Assembly: GCF_001485575.1 (NCBI RefSeq)
Contig: NZ_BCNB01000006.1
Span: forward strand, 2,728,001-2,792,000
DNA length: 64,000 bases
DNA from: Haloarcula sp. CBA1127
Lineage (GTDB): Archaea > Halobacteriota > Halobacteria > Halobacteriales > Haloarculaceae
Direction: 5' to 3'
The stretch's first letter is position 1. Each line of letters opens with the position of its first letter. The notes below the pieces were generated by a model that saw only the letters and a list, made by a program, of their open reading frames with translations, was not told the DNA's origin and did no database searches. Positions 52,390 through 61,522 of the stretch are shown here, piece by piece. Made by a program: the position numbers and the translations under genes.

Positions 52390-52998
52390 ATGAACCGACG
52401 CGACATCGTCCGCGAGGGCTACGACGATATCGCCGCAACCTACGCGGCCGAGCGTGACGGCGAGGGTCGCGAGCGCGGTCTGGTCGCGGACCTCGCGGAC
52501 CGTCTGCCCGCCGAGAGTCGGGTCCTCGATGCCGGCTGTGGCGCTGGGACGCCCGCGATGGACGTTCTCGCAGCCGACCACACTGTCACGGGGTTGGATA
52601 TCTCTCGCGAGCAGCTACGAACGGCGCGCGAGCGGGTCCCCGGACCGCGGCTCTGTCAGGGGGATCTGGCAGCGCTACCGTTTCCGGCAGACACGTTTGA
52701 TGCGATTGTCTCACTGCACGCGGTCATCCACGTTCCGCGAGCGGAACACGCCGCCGTCTTCGCCGAGTTCGAGCGCGTGCTCAAACCGGGCGGTCGACTA
52801 CTGGCCGCGCTGGGCAACGAACAATGGGAAGGCAACAACGAGGACTGGCTGGAGACCGGGACCGAGATGGCCTGGAGCTTCCACGGCCGCAAGCGCAATC
52901 GCGAGTTACTGACCGAGGCCGGCTTCTCCGTCACCGACATCGAGACCGTCGACGACGAACTCGGTGGGGTGTTCGCGTTTTTCCGGGCGCGAGCGTAG
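52390..52998 (+). CDS. Class I SAM-dependent methyltransferase
   Basis: From ATG 52390 the 202-residue product has VLDAGCGAGTPAMDVLA (motif I, about 46-62), TGLDISREQLRTARERV (motif II), LPFPADTFDAIVSLHAVIHV (motif III/IV) and RVLKPGGRLLAAL (post-motif). The ubiquinone/sarcosine type is suggested, but substrate cannot be read. It follows the HemAT gene by 118 bp and converges on the XPB helicase gene, 12 bp apart. Confidence 0.88.
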   Translation: MNRRDIVREGYDDIAATYAAERDGEGRERGLVADLADRLPAESRVLDAGCGAGTPAMDVLAADHTVTGLDISREQLRTARERVPGPRLCQGDLAALPFPADTFDAIVSLHAVIHVPRAEHAAVFAEFERVLKPGGRLLAALGNEQWEGNNEDWLETGTEMAWSFHGRKRNRELLTEAGFSVTDIETVDDELGGVFAFFRARA

Positions 52999-53010
52999 CC
53001 CCTCGCCTGC

Positions 53011-54876
53011 TCACTCCGTCTTGGCTGGCGGCTCGACGGCCTCGGCCTCCGTCTCGGTTACGCGGATGCCCTTCGAAGCGAGGTGGCGCATCTGCCGGCG
53101 AACAAAGTCTTCCTCGGTCGTCCCTCGCGTCGCGAGAATGACCATCCGGGCGTCGCCGGCAGGGCGCATCGTCCGCCCGGCCCGCTGTGCGCCCTGTCTA
53201 CGGGACCCACCCAGTCCGGAAGCGACGAGAGCGAGTTCGGCGTCCGGCAGATCGATACCCTCATCGCCGACGCGGGAGACGACCAGCGTGGTCAGTTCGC
53301 CGCGGCGGAACTCGTCGAACAGCTTCTCCCGGCGGGCGTGTGGCGTCTCGCCGCTGATAAACGGCGCATCGATGGCCTCGCTGATGGCCTCACCCTGGTC
53401 GAGGTACTCGATGAACACCAGCGCCTTCGCGGCGGGATTCTCGGCTAGCGCGTAGCGTATCTCGTCGATTTTCCCGGTGTTGCTGGCGGCGGCCTGTCGG
53501 CGGTCGTGGCCCGACGTCGAACTGTACTCGGACTGTTCCGTTTCGTTCCCCCACGGCACGAGACGGATTTCGACCTCCGGTTCGGCGACGTAGCCCTCGT
53601 CGAACAGTTTGCCCCAGTCCGTCCCGATTGGCGGGCCGATGAGCGTGAATATCTCCTCTTCGTCGTCGCTCTCTCTGGTCGGCGTGGCGGTCAATCCCAA
53701 CCGGTGTTTGGTCTGGAGGTCCGCGCTCCGGCGGTGAATCGGCGAGGGGACGTGGTGGACCTCGTCGAAGACGATGAGGCCCCACTTGCGCTGGTCGAAC
53801 AGCTTCCGGTGCCGGTCCATTCCCGCGGTTCGGTAGGTGGCGATGGTAACGGGGCGGATAGACTTCTCGCCGCCGTGGTACTCGCCGATGTCGTCGTCGG
53901 TCAGCGAGGTGTGTCTGACCAGTTCGTCGTGCCACTGAGTCGCAAGTTCCCGCGAGGGGACGAGAATCAGCGTTTCGCCGCTGATAGCGGCCATCGCACC
54001 CATCGCGGCGACGGTCTTGCCCGACCCGGGCGGGCCGACGAACACGCCCGAGCCCTGTTCCGTGAACCGCTCCACCCAGTCCTGCTGGTAGTCTCGCAGG
54101 CGCAGGCGAAGGTCCATGTCGATGGCGTCACCCGTTTCGAGGTCGCGGTCGTCACGGACCGGATAGCCTGCCTCGTACAGCGTCCGCTTGATTTCGGCGG
54201 TGGCGTCCTCGTTGACCCACGACTCCGAGTCGGAGATAGGGGCTCGGAGGTGGTCGTCGTCGAGTTTCGGCCGGGCGACGTTGCCCATCAGGTCATCGCT
54301 GTCGGCTTCGAGTACGACATACCCGTCCTCGTGGGTCTTCAGGCGGAATTTCCGGGCGCGTTCCCACTGGCTCGTCACCCACTCTTCGAGGTGGGGCGAG
54401 CGCTCGCCCAGCACGTCCCGCATCGTCGTCAGAAGGTCGTCTAAGGACTCGTGGGGCGCGGCCCAGATGTCCTCCTCGCGGAGTTCGTACACGTAGCCGC
54501 CCGAGCGGTTGGTGTCCTGCAAGCGGGCGAACTGCGAGAGCTGTGCTCGCGTGAACTGGTCGGGGTGTTCGACGACGACCTCTCGGCGGTCGGGAAACAG
54601 GACCACACGCTCGCGGTCGGTCACCTCGGCGATGTCCGTCGGATACCACACGGACTCGACCTCGGACACGTCCTGGCGCTCGATGTCGCCGTCGTCGGCG
54701 AGCCGCTCCAGTGCCGCCCGTGCCTCGTCGGGCGTCAGGTCCGTTTTGCGGGAGAATTCCGTCGCCGTCAGATGCGGACGGCCGACGGCGTCGATGGCGT
54801 CGTAGACGGCGTCGAGTTCGAGTTCCGGGGTGGAGTCAGATTCGTCGTCTCGGTCGGCTGGCTCCTCGTCTGTCAC
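53011..54876 (-). CDS. XPB/Rad25-type DNA helicase
   Basis: The 621-residue product starts at GTG 54876; a TTG nine codons upstream is the alternative. An N-terminal damage-recognition-like part (about 20-220) precedes a superfamily 2 helicase: VFVGPPGSGKTVAAMGAMAA (Walker A, about 279-298), LILVPSRELATQW (Ia), VFDEVHHVPSP (DEVH), LGLTATPTRESDD (III), VSRVGDEGIDLPDAELAL and AQRAGRTMRPAGDARM (VI). Archaeal XPB opens DNA in repair and is a homologue of the TFIIH subunit. The Bax1 nuclease partner known in other archaea is not adjacent. Confidence 0.9.
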   Translation of the reverse strand: MTDEEPADRDDESDSTPELELDAVYDAIDAVGRPHLTATEFSRKTDLTPDEARAALERLADDGDIERQDVSEVESVWYPTDIAEVTDRERVVLFPDRREVVVEHPDQFTRAQLSQFARLQDTNRSGGYVYELREEDIWAAPHESLDDLLTTMRDVLGERSPHLEEWVTSQWERARKFRLKTHEDGYVVLEADSDDLMGNVARPKLDDDHLRAPISDSESWVNEDATAEIKRTLYEAGYPVRDDRDLETGDAIDMDLRLRLRDYQQDWVERFTEQGSGVFVGPPGSGKTVAAMGAMAAISGETLILVPSRELATQWHDELVRHTSLTDDDIGEYHGGEKSIRPVTIATYRTAGMDRHRKLFDQRKWGLIVFDEVHHVPSPIHRRSADLQTKHRLGLTATPTRESDDEEEIFTLIGPPIGTDWGKLFDEGYVAEPEVEIRLVPWGNETEQSEYSSTSGHDRRQAAASNTGKIDEIRYALAENPAAKALVFIEYLDQGEAISEAIDAPFISGETPHARREKLFDEFRRGELTTLVVSRVGDEGIDLPDAELALVASGLGGSRRQGAQRAGRTMRPAGDARMVILATRGTTEEDFVRRQMRHLASKGIRVTETEAEAVEPPAKTE

Positions 54877-54949
54877 TACCGAATGGAGGGGGCCGACGCT
54901 CAAACGGGTTTCGTCTGGACCATCTCTGATGTGGGTGTGAATACATACC

Positions 54950-54957
54950 TTAATATA
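54950..54957 (+). promoter_or_regulatory. TATA box of second nhaC-type gene
   Basis: TTAATATA at 54950-54957 is 22-29 bp before ATG 54979, giving a probable leaderless transcript. It lies within the 102-bp divergent region between XPB and the transporter. Confidence 0.55.
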
Positions 54958-54978
54958 GCGCCACCTAGACCTGCCGGC

Positions 54979-56718
54979 ATGGTTGAGGGAATCGCGGCTG
55001 GACCGTGGTCGATTGTTCCAGCGCTCGTCGCCATCGGTCTCGCCTGGTACACCCGAGACGCGCTTATCGGGCTGTTCGTAGGTATCGTCATCACAGGCGT
55101 GCTTGTCGGCGCATTACACCCACAGGCAGTGGGGGTCCCGTCGGACCTGATCACCGCTGGCGGTGAGGTGGCGACCGTCCAGCCACAGGCCGAGGACGGC
55201 AGTCCCTGGACAGTCGGCGTCGGTGGCATCGTGCTTGGCGGCATCTTTGGGCTGAAGCTCGTTCCGGAGATCATCGCCACGGCCCCGCTGTTCGGAGAGT
55301 GGTACGTCAAGAACGTCCTGCTCGCCATCTTCGCCATCGGCGGGCTGATCGGACTGATGATCCGAGCCGGGGCGATTCAGGGCGTGCTGGAGGCGCTGGT
55401 GGCGCGAGCCGACTCCGCCGCAGACGCGGAAAAAGCCGCGTTTCTGGCGGGTATCGCAATCCACATTGACGACTACTTCAACTGCCTCGTGGTCGGCTCG
55501 ATGATGCGGCCGCTGACGGACAAGTTCGACGTGTCACGGGCCAAACTGGCCTACTACGTCGACTCAGCGGGGTCACCAGCGTCCCGACTTGCGTTCTACT
55601 CGACGTGGGGCGCTGCGATGGTTGGCTTCATCGGAGGTGGCCTCGTCGAGGCACAGCGTCAGGGAACGCTGCCGTCCGGGATGACAAACTTCGTGAACAC
55701 CGGCGGCGAGCAGGTCACCGCGGCGACCGGCGCCGTCTGGCCGCTGTTTTTCAACACGCTGTTTACCGGCTTCTACTCGTGGATCGCGCTCGGCCTCGCT
55801 GGCCTCGTCGCGTGGCAAGTCGTGCCAAACATCTACGGGATGGGGACCGAAGAGTCCCGAGCGAGAAACGAAGGGAAGGTCGTCGGCGACGACGCTGACC
55901 CGATGATTTCCGCGGAGATGGACGAATACGAGGTGTCCGAAACCGCCACGCCGGACTGGCGGAACTTCGCCTGGCCGATCCTCACGATGATTGTCGTCGG
56001 CCTCGGCGCGATGTTCTGGCGGGCCAGCCCCGTCATCTACGTCAAGGGGAAGGAAGGGATGGGGGCTACACTGCTCCAGCTCGGCAGTTGGCAGCTAATC
56101 ACGCCGCCGAGCGGTCCTTGGGCGTTTAATATCGGCGGCGTCCAGCTCGGTCTCGCCTCGTTCTCAGCACTCATCGTCGGCTTCCTGCTGTATCGCTGGA
56201 AGGGCGACATCCCGTCGAACGACGACGCCACCGACGCGATGATGGTCGGCTTCAAGGGCATCCTCCTTGCGGCCGTCATCCTGATGTTCGCCAGTTCCAT
56301 CCAGAACGCGGTGACGATACTCGGCGTCTCGTCGTTCGTGACGAACGTCTTTGGCGGCGTGCCGGCGTTCATCATTCCGGTGGGCGTCTTCCTCGTAACC
56401 TCCTTCGTCAGCTTCTCCGATGGGTCATCGTGGTCGACCTACGGCATCATGTTCCCCATCGCCATCCCGCTGGCATTCTCGACGGGCGCGAACCTCCCGC
56501 TGGTCCTCGGCGCGGTGTTCAGCGGTGGCATCTTCGGTGACCACACCTCGCCAATCAGCGACACGACTGTTCTCGCGTCGTCGACCAGCGGGAGCGACCA
56601 CATGGTCCACGTCAGGAGTCAGGCACCCTACGCCCTCATGGCGGCGGGTATCGCGGCCGCGCTGTTCCTCGTGTTCGGGCTGGTGCTTCCAGAAGGCTTC
56701 CGCGTCATCCCGTACTGA
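54979..56718 (+). CDS. NhaC family Na+/H+ antiporter-type transporter (second copy)
   Basis: The 579-residue product starts at ATG 54979 (MVEGIAAGPWSIVPALVAI). About 11 hydrophobic helices; the NhaC signature is FGDHTSPISDTTVLASSTSG (about 520-539), with HIDDYFNCLVVGSMMRPLTD (about 160) as the half-sequence counterpart. It differs from the protein at 8790 in length and in carrying a larger hydrophilic middle loop (about 295-330). In this family the substrate may be Na+, or organic ions exchanged for Na+. The flanking genes are unrelated, so this copy is more likely housekeeping. Confidence 0.88.
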   Translation: MVEGIAAGPWSIVPALVAIGLAWYTRDALIGLFVGIVITGVLVGALHPQAVGVPSDLITAGGEVATVQPQAEDGSPWTVGVGGIVLGGIFGLKLVPEIIATAPLFGEWYVKNVLLAIFAIGGLIGLMIRAGAIQGVLEALVARADSAADAEKAAFLAGIAIHIDDYFNCLVVGSMMRPLTDKFDVSRAKLAYYVDSAGSPASRLAFYSTWGAAMVGFIGGGLVEAQRQGTLPSGMTNFVNTGGEQVTAATGAVWPLFFNTLFTGFYSWIALGLAGLVAWQVVPNIYGMGTEESRARNEGKVVGDDADPMISAEMDEYEVSETATPDWRNFAWPILTMIVVGLGAMFWRASPVIYVKGKEGMGATLLQLGSWQLITPPSGPWAFNIGGVQLGLASFSALIVGFLLYRWKGDIPSNDDATDAMMVGFKGILLAAVILMFASSIQNAVTILGVSSFVTNVFGGVPAFIIPVGVFLVTSFVSFSDGSSWSTYGIMFPIAIPLAFSTGANLPLVLGAVFSGGIFGDHTSPISDTTVLASSTSGSDHMVHVRSQAPYALMAAGIAAALFLVFGLVLPEGFRVIPY

Positions 56719-56766
56719 CTGGTGGCGATTTGTCCCCATCCTCAGCGCGTCTGAGCCTCGTGCCGA

Positions 56767-57825
56767 TTACAAAAGGCCGGTATCCTCGATTTGCTTCTCG
56801 TAGCGGTCCTCGTACCTCGCCCGGACCTGCGCATGGTCGAACTCGGCGCAGGACTCGTCGACTCTCCGGCGCTCGAAGCCGGCCGATTCGGCGATTTTGT
56901 CGGCGATTTCCTGCGGGTTCGTCACTCGGAACGCACGGTCGCGCTGCTCGATGAGTTCGTGGGCCGACGACTCGGCCTGGTACTCCACGATGCCGATACA
57001 GCCACAGGCCATCGCCCAGAGGAGGTCCGTGGCGAAGCATTCCCGGAACGCTGTCTGGACAAACACGTGCGCACCCTTGTAAATCGAGACGCGCTCTTCG
57101 GTGTCGCACGCGCCGGCGAAGGTCACGCGGTCGTCGATACGGAGGTCGGCCGCCTCCTGTTCGTAGTGCGCTCGTTCCGGCCCGTCACCGATGATCGTCG
57201 CCGACCAACCCTTCTGCCTGAGTTCTGCCAGCCCGAGCAGCAGCGACTCGACGTTCGCACTGCCGTCCAGTCGGTGGGCGTACACCACGTCGATCTCCTC
57301 GCCGGCATCGGCCTCTCTAACGAGATCCATGTCGATGCTCTGTGGGAGTATCGTGGTCTGGTCCGCCGTCGCCCCCCGCTCTCGGACCCGCGTACGGACG
57401 AGTTCAGAGGGGGTGATGAGACAGTCCGACGCCTGAAGCGCAAGGCTAGTCCGGCGGTTTTCGGGGACGTCCTCGTCCCCGAACCACTCCGTCAAAAGCG
57501 GTGCGCGTGAAAGCGTTGCGCCGGTCTTGGCCGCGAGCGCGACCGACGACGGCGTCGGGTGAACGTGGACGACATCCGGTCGGAATCGCGCGAGCATGGC
57601 CGGCAGGCGGACACAGAAAGAAGGGACAGTCGGCGAGACGGTGACGGCGCGGTACGTGACGCCGTCGCGCTCGCGCTGATTATCGAACCCCGGCCACCAC
57701 TGCGAACAGAACACGGTCACGTCGTGGCCGGCAGCGGCGAGTTCGGTAGCCACCCGCTCCAGCCGGGTCCGGCCCACTGTGTCCCGGTACTGACTCGTCT
57801 CCATGGCAACGACCGCGACACGCAT
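56767..57825 (-). CDS. Glycosyltransferase family 4 protein
   Basis: The 352-residue protein is a GT-B glycosyltransferase: MRVAVVAMETSQYRDTVGRT, VVHVHPTPSSVALAAKTGA, DVVYAHRLDGSANVESLLLG, WSATIIGDGPERAHYEQEA, and the nucleotide-sugar site FRECFATDLLWAMACGCIGI with the E-x7-E-like pattern reduced to one Glu. Substrate unreadable; likely part of surface polysaccharide or N-glycan assembly, though no cluster surrounds it. It converges on the transporter. Confidence 0.85.
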   Translation of the reverse strand: MRVAVVAMETSQYRDTVGRTRLERVATELAAAGHDVTVFCSQWWPGFDNQRERDGVTYRAVTVSPTVPSFCVRLPAMLARFRPDVVHVHPTPSSVALAAKTGATLSRAPLLTEWFGDEDVPENRRTSLALQASDCLITPSELVRTRVRERGATADQTTILPQSIDMDLVREADAGEEIDVVYAHRLDGSANVESLLLGLAELRQKGWSATIIGDGPERAHYEQEAADLRIDDRVTFAGACDTEERVSIYKGAHVFVQTAFRECFATDLLWAMACGCIGIVEYQAESSAHELIEQRDRAFRVTNPQEIADKIAESAGFERRRVDESCAEFDHAQVRARYEDRYEKQIEDTGLL

Positions 57826-57904
57826 ACAGGGGCGACGACGTGGCCGCTCAAAAAGCCCCCGTTTGCAACAAAAGGTTTTGGCCGTGCCTGCCCTCCCTCC
57901 GGTT

Positions 57905-59716
57905 GTGACCGCGTACGACCTCTCTCGCTATCTCAATGTCCGGAGCGCCTACGGCAGCTCGTTCGCGCCGGACGGGACGCTCGCCTTCCTGATGAACACG
58001 ACCGGCGTTGCCCAGCTCTGGTCGCTTCCCGAGCCCCATGGCTGGCCCGAGCAACTGACCTTCTACGACGACACTGTGAGCTTCGTCGACTTCTCGCCCG
58101 AGCGCCAGGAACTCGTCTTCGGCATGGACGAGGGCGGCAACGAGCGGGCGCAGCTATACCGGCTTGACGCGGACGGGCGCGTCCACGAACTCACCGGGAT
58201 GCCCGACGCGAAACACCGCTGGGGCGGCTGGTCGCCCGACGGCGAGCGCTTTGCGTTCGCGTCGAACCGTCGTGATGAGGCTGTCTTCGACATCTACGTA
58301 CAGGACCGCGACGCGACCGGCGACGATGCGGAACTAATCTGGAAGGGAGACGGCTGGTTCTCCGTCGGCGGCTTCTCGCCTGATGGTGAGCGCCTGCTGG
58401 TCAGCGAAGCCCACTCCAGTTTCGACCAGGACATCTACGTGCTTGACATCGACAGCGGGAACCGCAGCCATCTCACGCCACACGAGGGGAAGGTCCGCTA
58501 CACGAGCGCGTCGTGGGGACCGGAAGGCGAGGCGGTGTATCTCGTCACCGACGGCGAAAGCGACACGCTCGAACTCGCCCGCCTCTCGCTTGAGGGCGAC
58601 CTCGACATCGTCCGCTCGGACGACCAGTGGAACATCGACGGCGTCGCGCTTGACAAGGACAGTGGCCGTCTCGTGTACTCGCGCAACGTCGACGGCTACA
58701 ACGAACTCACCGTCGGCGAACTGACGGGGCCGACAACCATTGAGACGTTCCCGACGCCGGACCTGCCGGGCGGGCTGGCCGGGGGCGTTTCGTGGGGACC
58801 TGACGCCGAACGGTTCGCCGTCAGCGTCACCGGGCGACGGGTCAACACCAACGTGTTCGTCGTGGAGACCGAGACCGGCAAGAGCAAGCAGTGGACGGCC
58901 GCCTCGACAGCTGGCATCCCACGTGAGACGTTCATCGAGCCAGAGGTCGTCCGGTTCGACTCCTTCGACGGGCGAAAGATTCCGGCACTGTTCTCGCTGC
59001 CGGACGGTGCAGCTACCGGGACCGGCGCTGACGGGGACACGCCCGTCATCGTCGACATCCACGGTGGCCCGGAGAGTCAGCGTCGCCCCTCGTTCTCGGG
59101 CCTGACCCAGTACTTCCTCTCGCGGGGCTACGCCGTCTTCGAACCCAACGTCCGCGGGTCGACGGGCTACGGGAAGGCCTACACGCACCTTGACGACGTC
59201 GAAAAGCGGATGGACTCCGTAAAGGACCTGCGGGCCGGTGTCGACTGGCTCCACGACCACCCGGCTGTCGACCCCGACCGAATCGTGGCGATGGGTGGCT
59301 CTTACGGCGGCTTCATGGTGCTGGCGGCACTGACCGAGTATCCGGACACCTGGGCAGCCGGCGTCGACGTGGTCGGCATCGCCAACTTCGTGACGTTTCT
59401 GGAGAACACTGGTGACTGGCGGCGGGAACTCCGCGAGGCCGAGTACGGGTCTCTCGAAACGGACCGCGAGTTCCTCGAATCTATCTCGCCGATCAACAAC
59501 GTTGACCGCATCGACGCGCCGTTGTTCGTCCTTCACGGGGCCAACGATCCCCGCGTCCCGGTCGGCGAGGCCGAACAAATCGCCGAGCAGGCGGCCGAAC
59601 AGGGAGTTCCCGTGGAGAAACTCGTTTTCGATGACGAGGGACACGGCATCAGCAAGCGGGAGAACCGCATTGAGGCGTACACCGCTGTCGTCGAATTCCT
59701 CGACGACCACGTCTGA
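57905..59716 (+). CDS. S9 family peptidase (acylaminoacyl-peptidase type)
   Basis: GTG 57905 opens a 603-residue product (VTAYDLSRYLNVRSAYGSS). Residues about 20-340 form a beta-propeller with repeated S-PDGE or SPERQE blades. The hydrolase domain has VDIHGGPESQRRPSF (oxyanion hole), the catalytic Ser in MGGSYGGFMVLAAL (about 465), Asp in LHGANDPRVPVGEAE and His in FDDEGHGISKREN. It cleaves short peptides or acylamino-acids in the cytoplasm; no signal peptide. Confidence 0.92.
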   Translation: MTAYDLSRYLNVRSAYGSSFAPDGTLAFLMNTTGVAQLWSLPEPHGWPEQLTFYDDTVSFVDFSPERQELVFGMDEGGNERAQLYRLDADGRVHELTGMPDAKHRWGGWSPDGERFAFASNRRDEAVFDIYVQDRDATGDDAELIWKGDGWFSVGGFSPDGERLLVSEAHSSFDQDIYVLDIDSGNRSHLTPHEGKVRYTSASWGPEGEAVYLVTDGESDTLELARLSLEGDLDIVRSDDQWNIDGVALDKDSGRLVYSRNVDGYNELTVGELTGPTTIETFPTPDLPGGLAGGVSWGPDAERFAVSVTGRRVNTNVFVVETETGKSKQWTAASTAGIPRETFIEPEVVRFDSFDGRKIPALFSLPDGAATGTGADGDTPVIVDIHGGPESQRRPSFSGLTQYFLSRGYAVFEPNVRGSTGYGKAYTHLDDVEKRMDSVKDLRAGVDWLHDHPAVDPDRIVAMGGSYGGFMVLAALTEYPDTWAAGVDVVGIANFVTFLENTGDWRRELREAEYGSLETDREFLESISPINNVDRIDAPLFVLHGANDPRVPVGEAEQIAEQAAEQGVPVEKLVFDDEGHGISKRENRIEAYTAVVEFLDDHV

Positions 59717-59837
59717 GCGACCTGAAAAACTCTGTGGCTGGCATATCTTGTACGGCTGTCGTTGCCGGCCTACCGGGTAGTTTCAAACCGTGAGAGTGTT
59801 CAGGCGGATTTATTATGCTCCCGAAGCACCGTTTCGT

Positions 59838-60353
59838 ATGGAAATAGCCGAGCGCTCGCGAGCACGGGTGCAAGAGCGTCTCGCCCGTCTCGAACAGGAG
59901 TTCGGCTCGACGCCGGTGGACCAGACCACCTTTTCGGTCGGTGCGGAGGCGTACCAGCGTGCTGTCGAGCGCTCACGGGAGGGGCAGGTCGACGTACACG
60001 CGTTCGTCCACAACGAGTCGGGCGACGTGTTACTCAGCGACGCCGACGGGTCCTGGGAGGTCCCGCAGGGACAGACACAGGGGTCCGAGCGACCGGCGGC
60101 AGCAGCCGAACGAGTCGTCACCGAAACAGCCGGCGTCTCGTGTACCATTCGGGATGCAGTTCGGGCGACCATCTGTGGCGTGCGAAACGAGACAGATCAG
60201 GGCGCTGAGACGGTGTATCGACTCAGTATCGTATTCGACGCGGAGATCAAAAGCACCGCGGCCGAAAGCGGTGACGTTGAGACGACCGGTGAGGCCGAAG
60301 CGTCGATCCGATGGGACGACGCGGGCGATGTCGCGGTCGCAGAACTGGTTTAG
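59838..60353 (+). CDS. NUDIX-fold protein with a degenerate NUDIX box
   Basis: The 171-residue product starts at ATG 59838, 22-31 bp after TATA-like GATTTATTAT (59807-59816), which supports it over an earlier GTG. A helical N-terminus (1-45) precedes a NUDIX fold: VDVHAFVHNESGDVLLSDAD, GSWEVPQGQTQGSERPAA. The box GX5EX7REUXEEXGU reads G-x5-E-x7-RVVTETAGV, so Arg is kept but the catalytic Glu pattern is broken. Hydrolysis is doubtful; a binding or regulatory role is possible. It overlaps the 3' end of egsA by 4 bp. Confidence 0.75.
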   Translation: MEIAERSRARVQERLARLEQEFGSTPVDQTTFSVGAEAYQRAVERSREGQVDVHAFVHNESGDVLLSDADGSWEVPQGQTQGSERPAAAAERVVTETAGVSCTIRDAVRATICGVRNETDQGAETVYRLSIVFDAEIKSTAAESGDVETTGEAEASIRWDDAGDVAVAELV

Positions 60354-61408
60354 ATAACGCCGGTGACCGTCGCCGCTTCGATGGCCGCTTCTTCACTCAT
60401 TCCGTCCCCGAGAACCGTGTAGCGGTCGCGGATCTGATGGGCCGTGGTCAGCGCCTCGATCACGGTCTCATCGTCGATGCCGAGTTCGTCTGCCGTCGTC
60501 GGCGCGCCGATGGCGGCCAGCGCGTCTCTGGCGTCCTTCCACTTGCCTTTCTGGCCGCTGTGGAGGTATTCGGTCATGATCGAGCCGACACCGACCTGAT
60601 GGCCGTGGAGCGCGCCGTCGGGGACGAGCCGGTCGAGTTGGTGGGAAAACAGGTGTTCCGCGCCGCTTGCCGGACGCGAGGAATCGGCGATAGACATCGC
60701 AACGCCCGATGAAACGAGCGCTTTGACGACAATCCAGGATGACTCCTCCAGCCCCTGTTTTATCGAGTCGGCGCTCTCGACGAGCATCTCGGCGGTCATC
60801 TGGGAGAGCGCACCGGCGTACTCGGAGTAGTGGACATTTTTGAGTCGGTGGGCGAGCTGCCAGTCCCGAACCGCGGTGTAGTTCGAGATGATGTCGGCAC
60901 AGCCAGCAGTGGTCAGCCGCCAGGGGGCCTCCGCCAGTACCTCGGTGTCGGCGATGACCGCCAGTGGCGGCTCGGCAGCGACGCTGTGGCGCGTGTCACC
61001 TTCGGGAACTGAGCCGCGACCGGAGACGATGCCGTCGTGGCTCGCGGCCGTCGGCACCGAGACGAACCCCAGCCCGAGGTCATCGGCCGCCATCTTCGTG
61101 ATATCGATAGCTTTCCCGCCGCCGACACCAAGCAGGAAGCCCGCGTCGATCTCCGAGGCGTGGTCGATGACCTGCTGGACGGCGTCGAAACTGGCTTCCT
61201 CGATGACAATCTCGGAAGGGTCGTACCCCTCGTCCTCGAACTGTTCGACGACCCGCTTGCCGGCGACATCATATGGCGTCGGACTCGAAACGACGAGCGG
61301 CCGGCCAGTCAGGTGGAGCTCGCTCACGGCCTCGATTGTACGCCCGAGGACCCCGTGCCCGACCACGACGTTCCGGGGGAGACGGATCCAGGTGCGTTTC
61401 TCGAACAT
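60350..61408 (-). CDS. egsA: sn-Glycerol-1-phosphate dehydrogenase
   Basis: The 352-residue product is an iron-containing alcohol dehydrogenase-like fold: LLGVGGGKAIDITKMAADD (NAD(P) loop, about 93-111), SVPTAASHDGIVSGRGSV, and metal ligands in TAGCADIISNYTA, GAEHLFSHQLD and HGHQVGVGSIM. It makes sn-glycerol-1-phosphate, the opposite stereoisomer from bacteria, which is the backbone of archaeal ether lipids. Essential archaeal gene. It stands alone. Confidence 0.95.
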   Translation of the reverse strand: MFEKRTWIRLPRNVVVGHGVLGRTIEAVSELHLTGRPLVVSSPTPYDVAGKRVVEQFEDEGYDPSEIVIEEASFDAVQQVIDHASEIDAGFLLGVGGGKAIDITKMAADDLGLGFVSVPTAASHDGIVSGRGSVPEGDTRHSVAAEPPLAVIADTEVLAEAPWRLTTAGCADIISNYTAVRDWQLAHRLKNVHYSEYAGALSQMTAEMLVESADSIKQGLEESSWIVVKALVSSGVAMSIADSSRPASGAEHLFSHQLDRLVPDGALHGHQVGVGSIMTEYLHSGQKGKWKDARDALAAIGAPTTADELGIDDETVIEALTTAHQIRDRYTVLGDGMSEEAAIEAATVTGVI

Positions 61409-61522
61409 GGTTGCCTGTCTCCGGGCACGCGTGAAAACAGTTTAGGTGCGACGAAGGGGAAACAGGTGGCCTCAGTTCGCGCTGGCGATGACGAACAGGT
61501 TGCGCACCGCTGCAGCTCGTTG

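Noticed and set aside
54451..54978. An N-terminal extension of 176 residues on the second NhaC-type transporter
   Set aside because: It runs antisense through the XPB gene and precedes the TATA box at 54950; the ATG at 54979 fits the family.
58334..59710. Minus-strand frame of about 458 codons opposite the S9 peptidase
   Set aside because: Lies wholly inside the peptidase gene, whose catalytic triad is intact; the antisense product has no recognisable domain.
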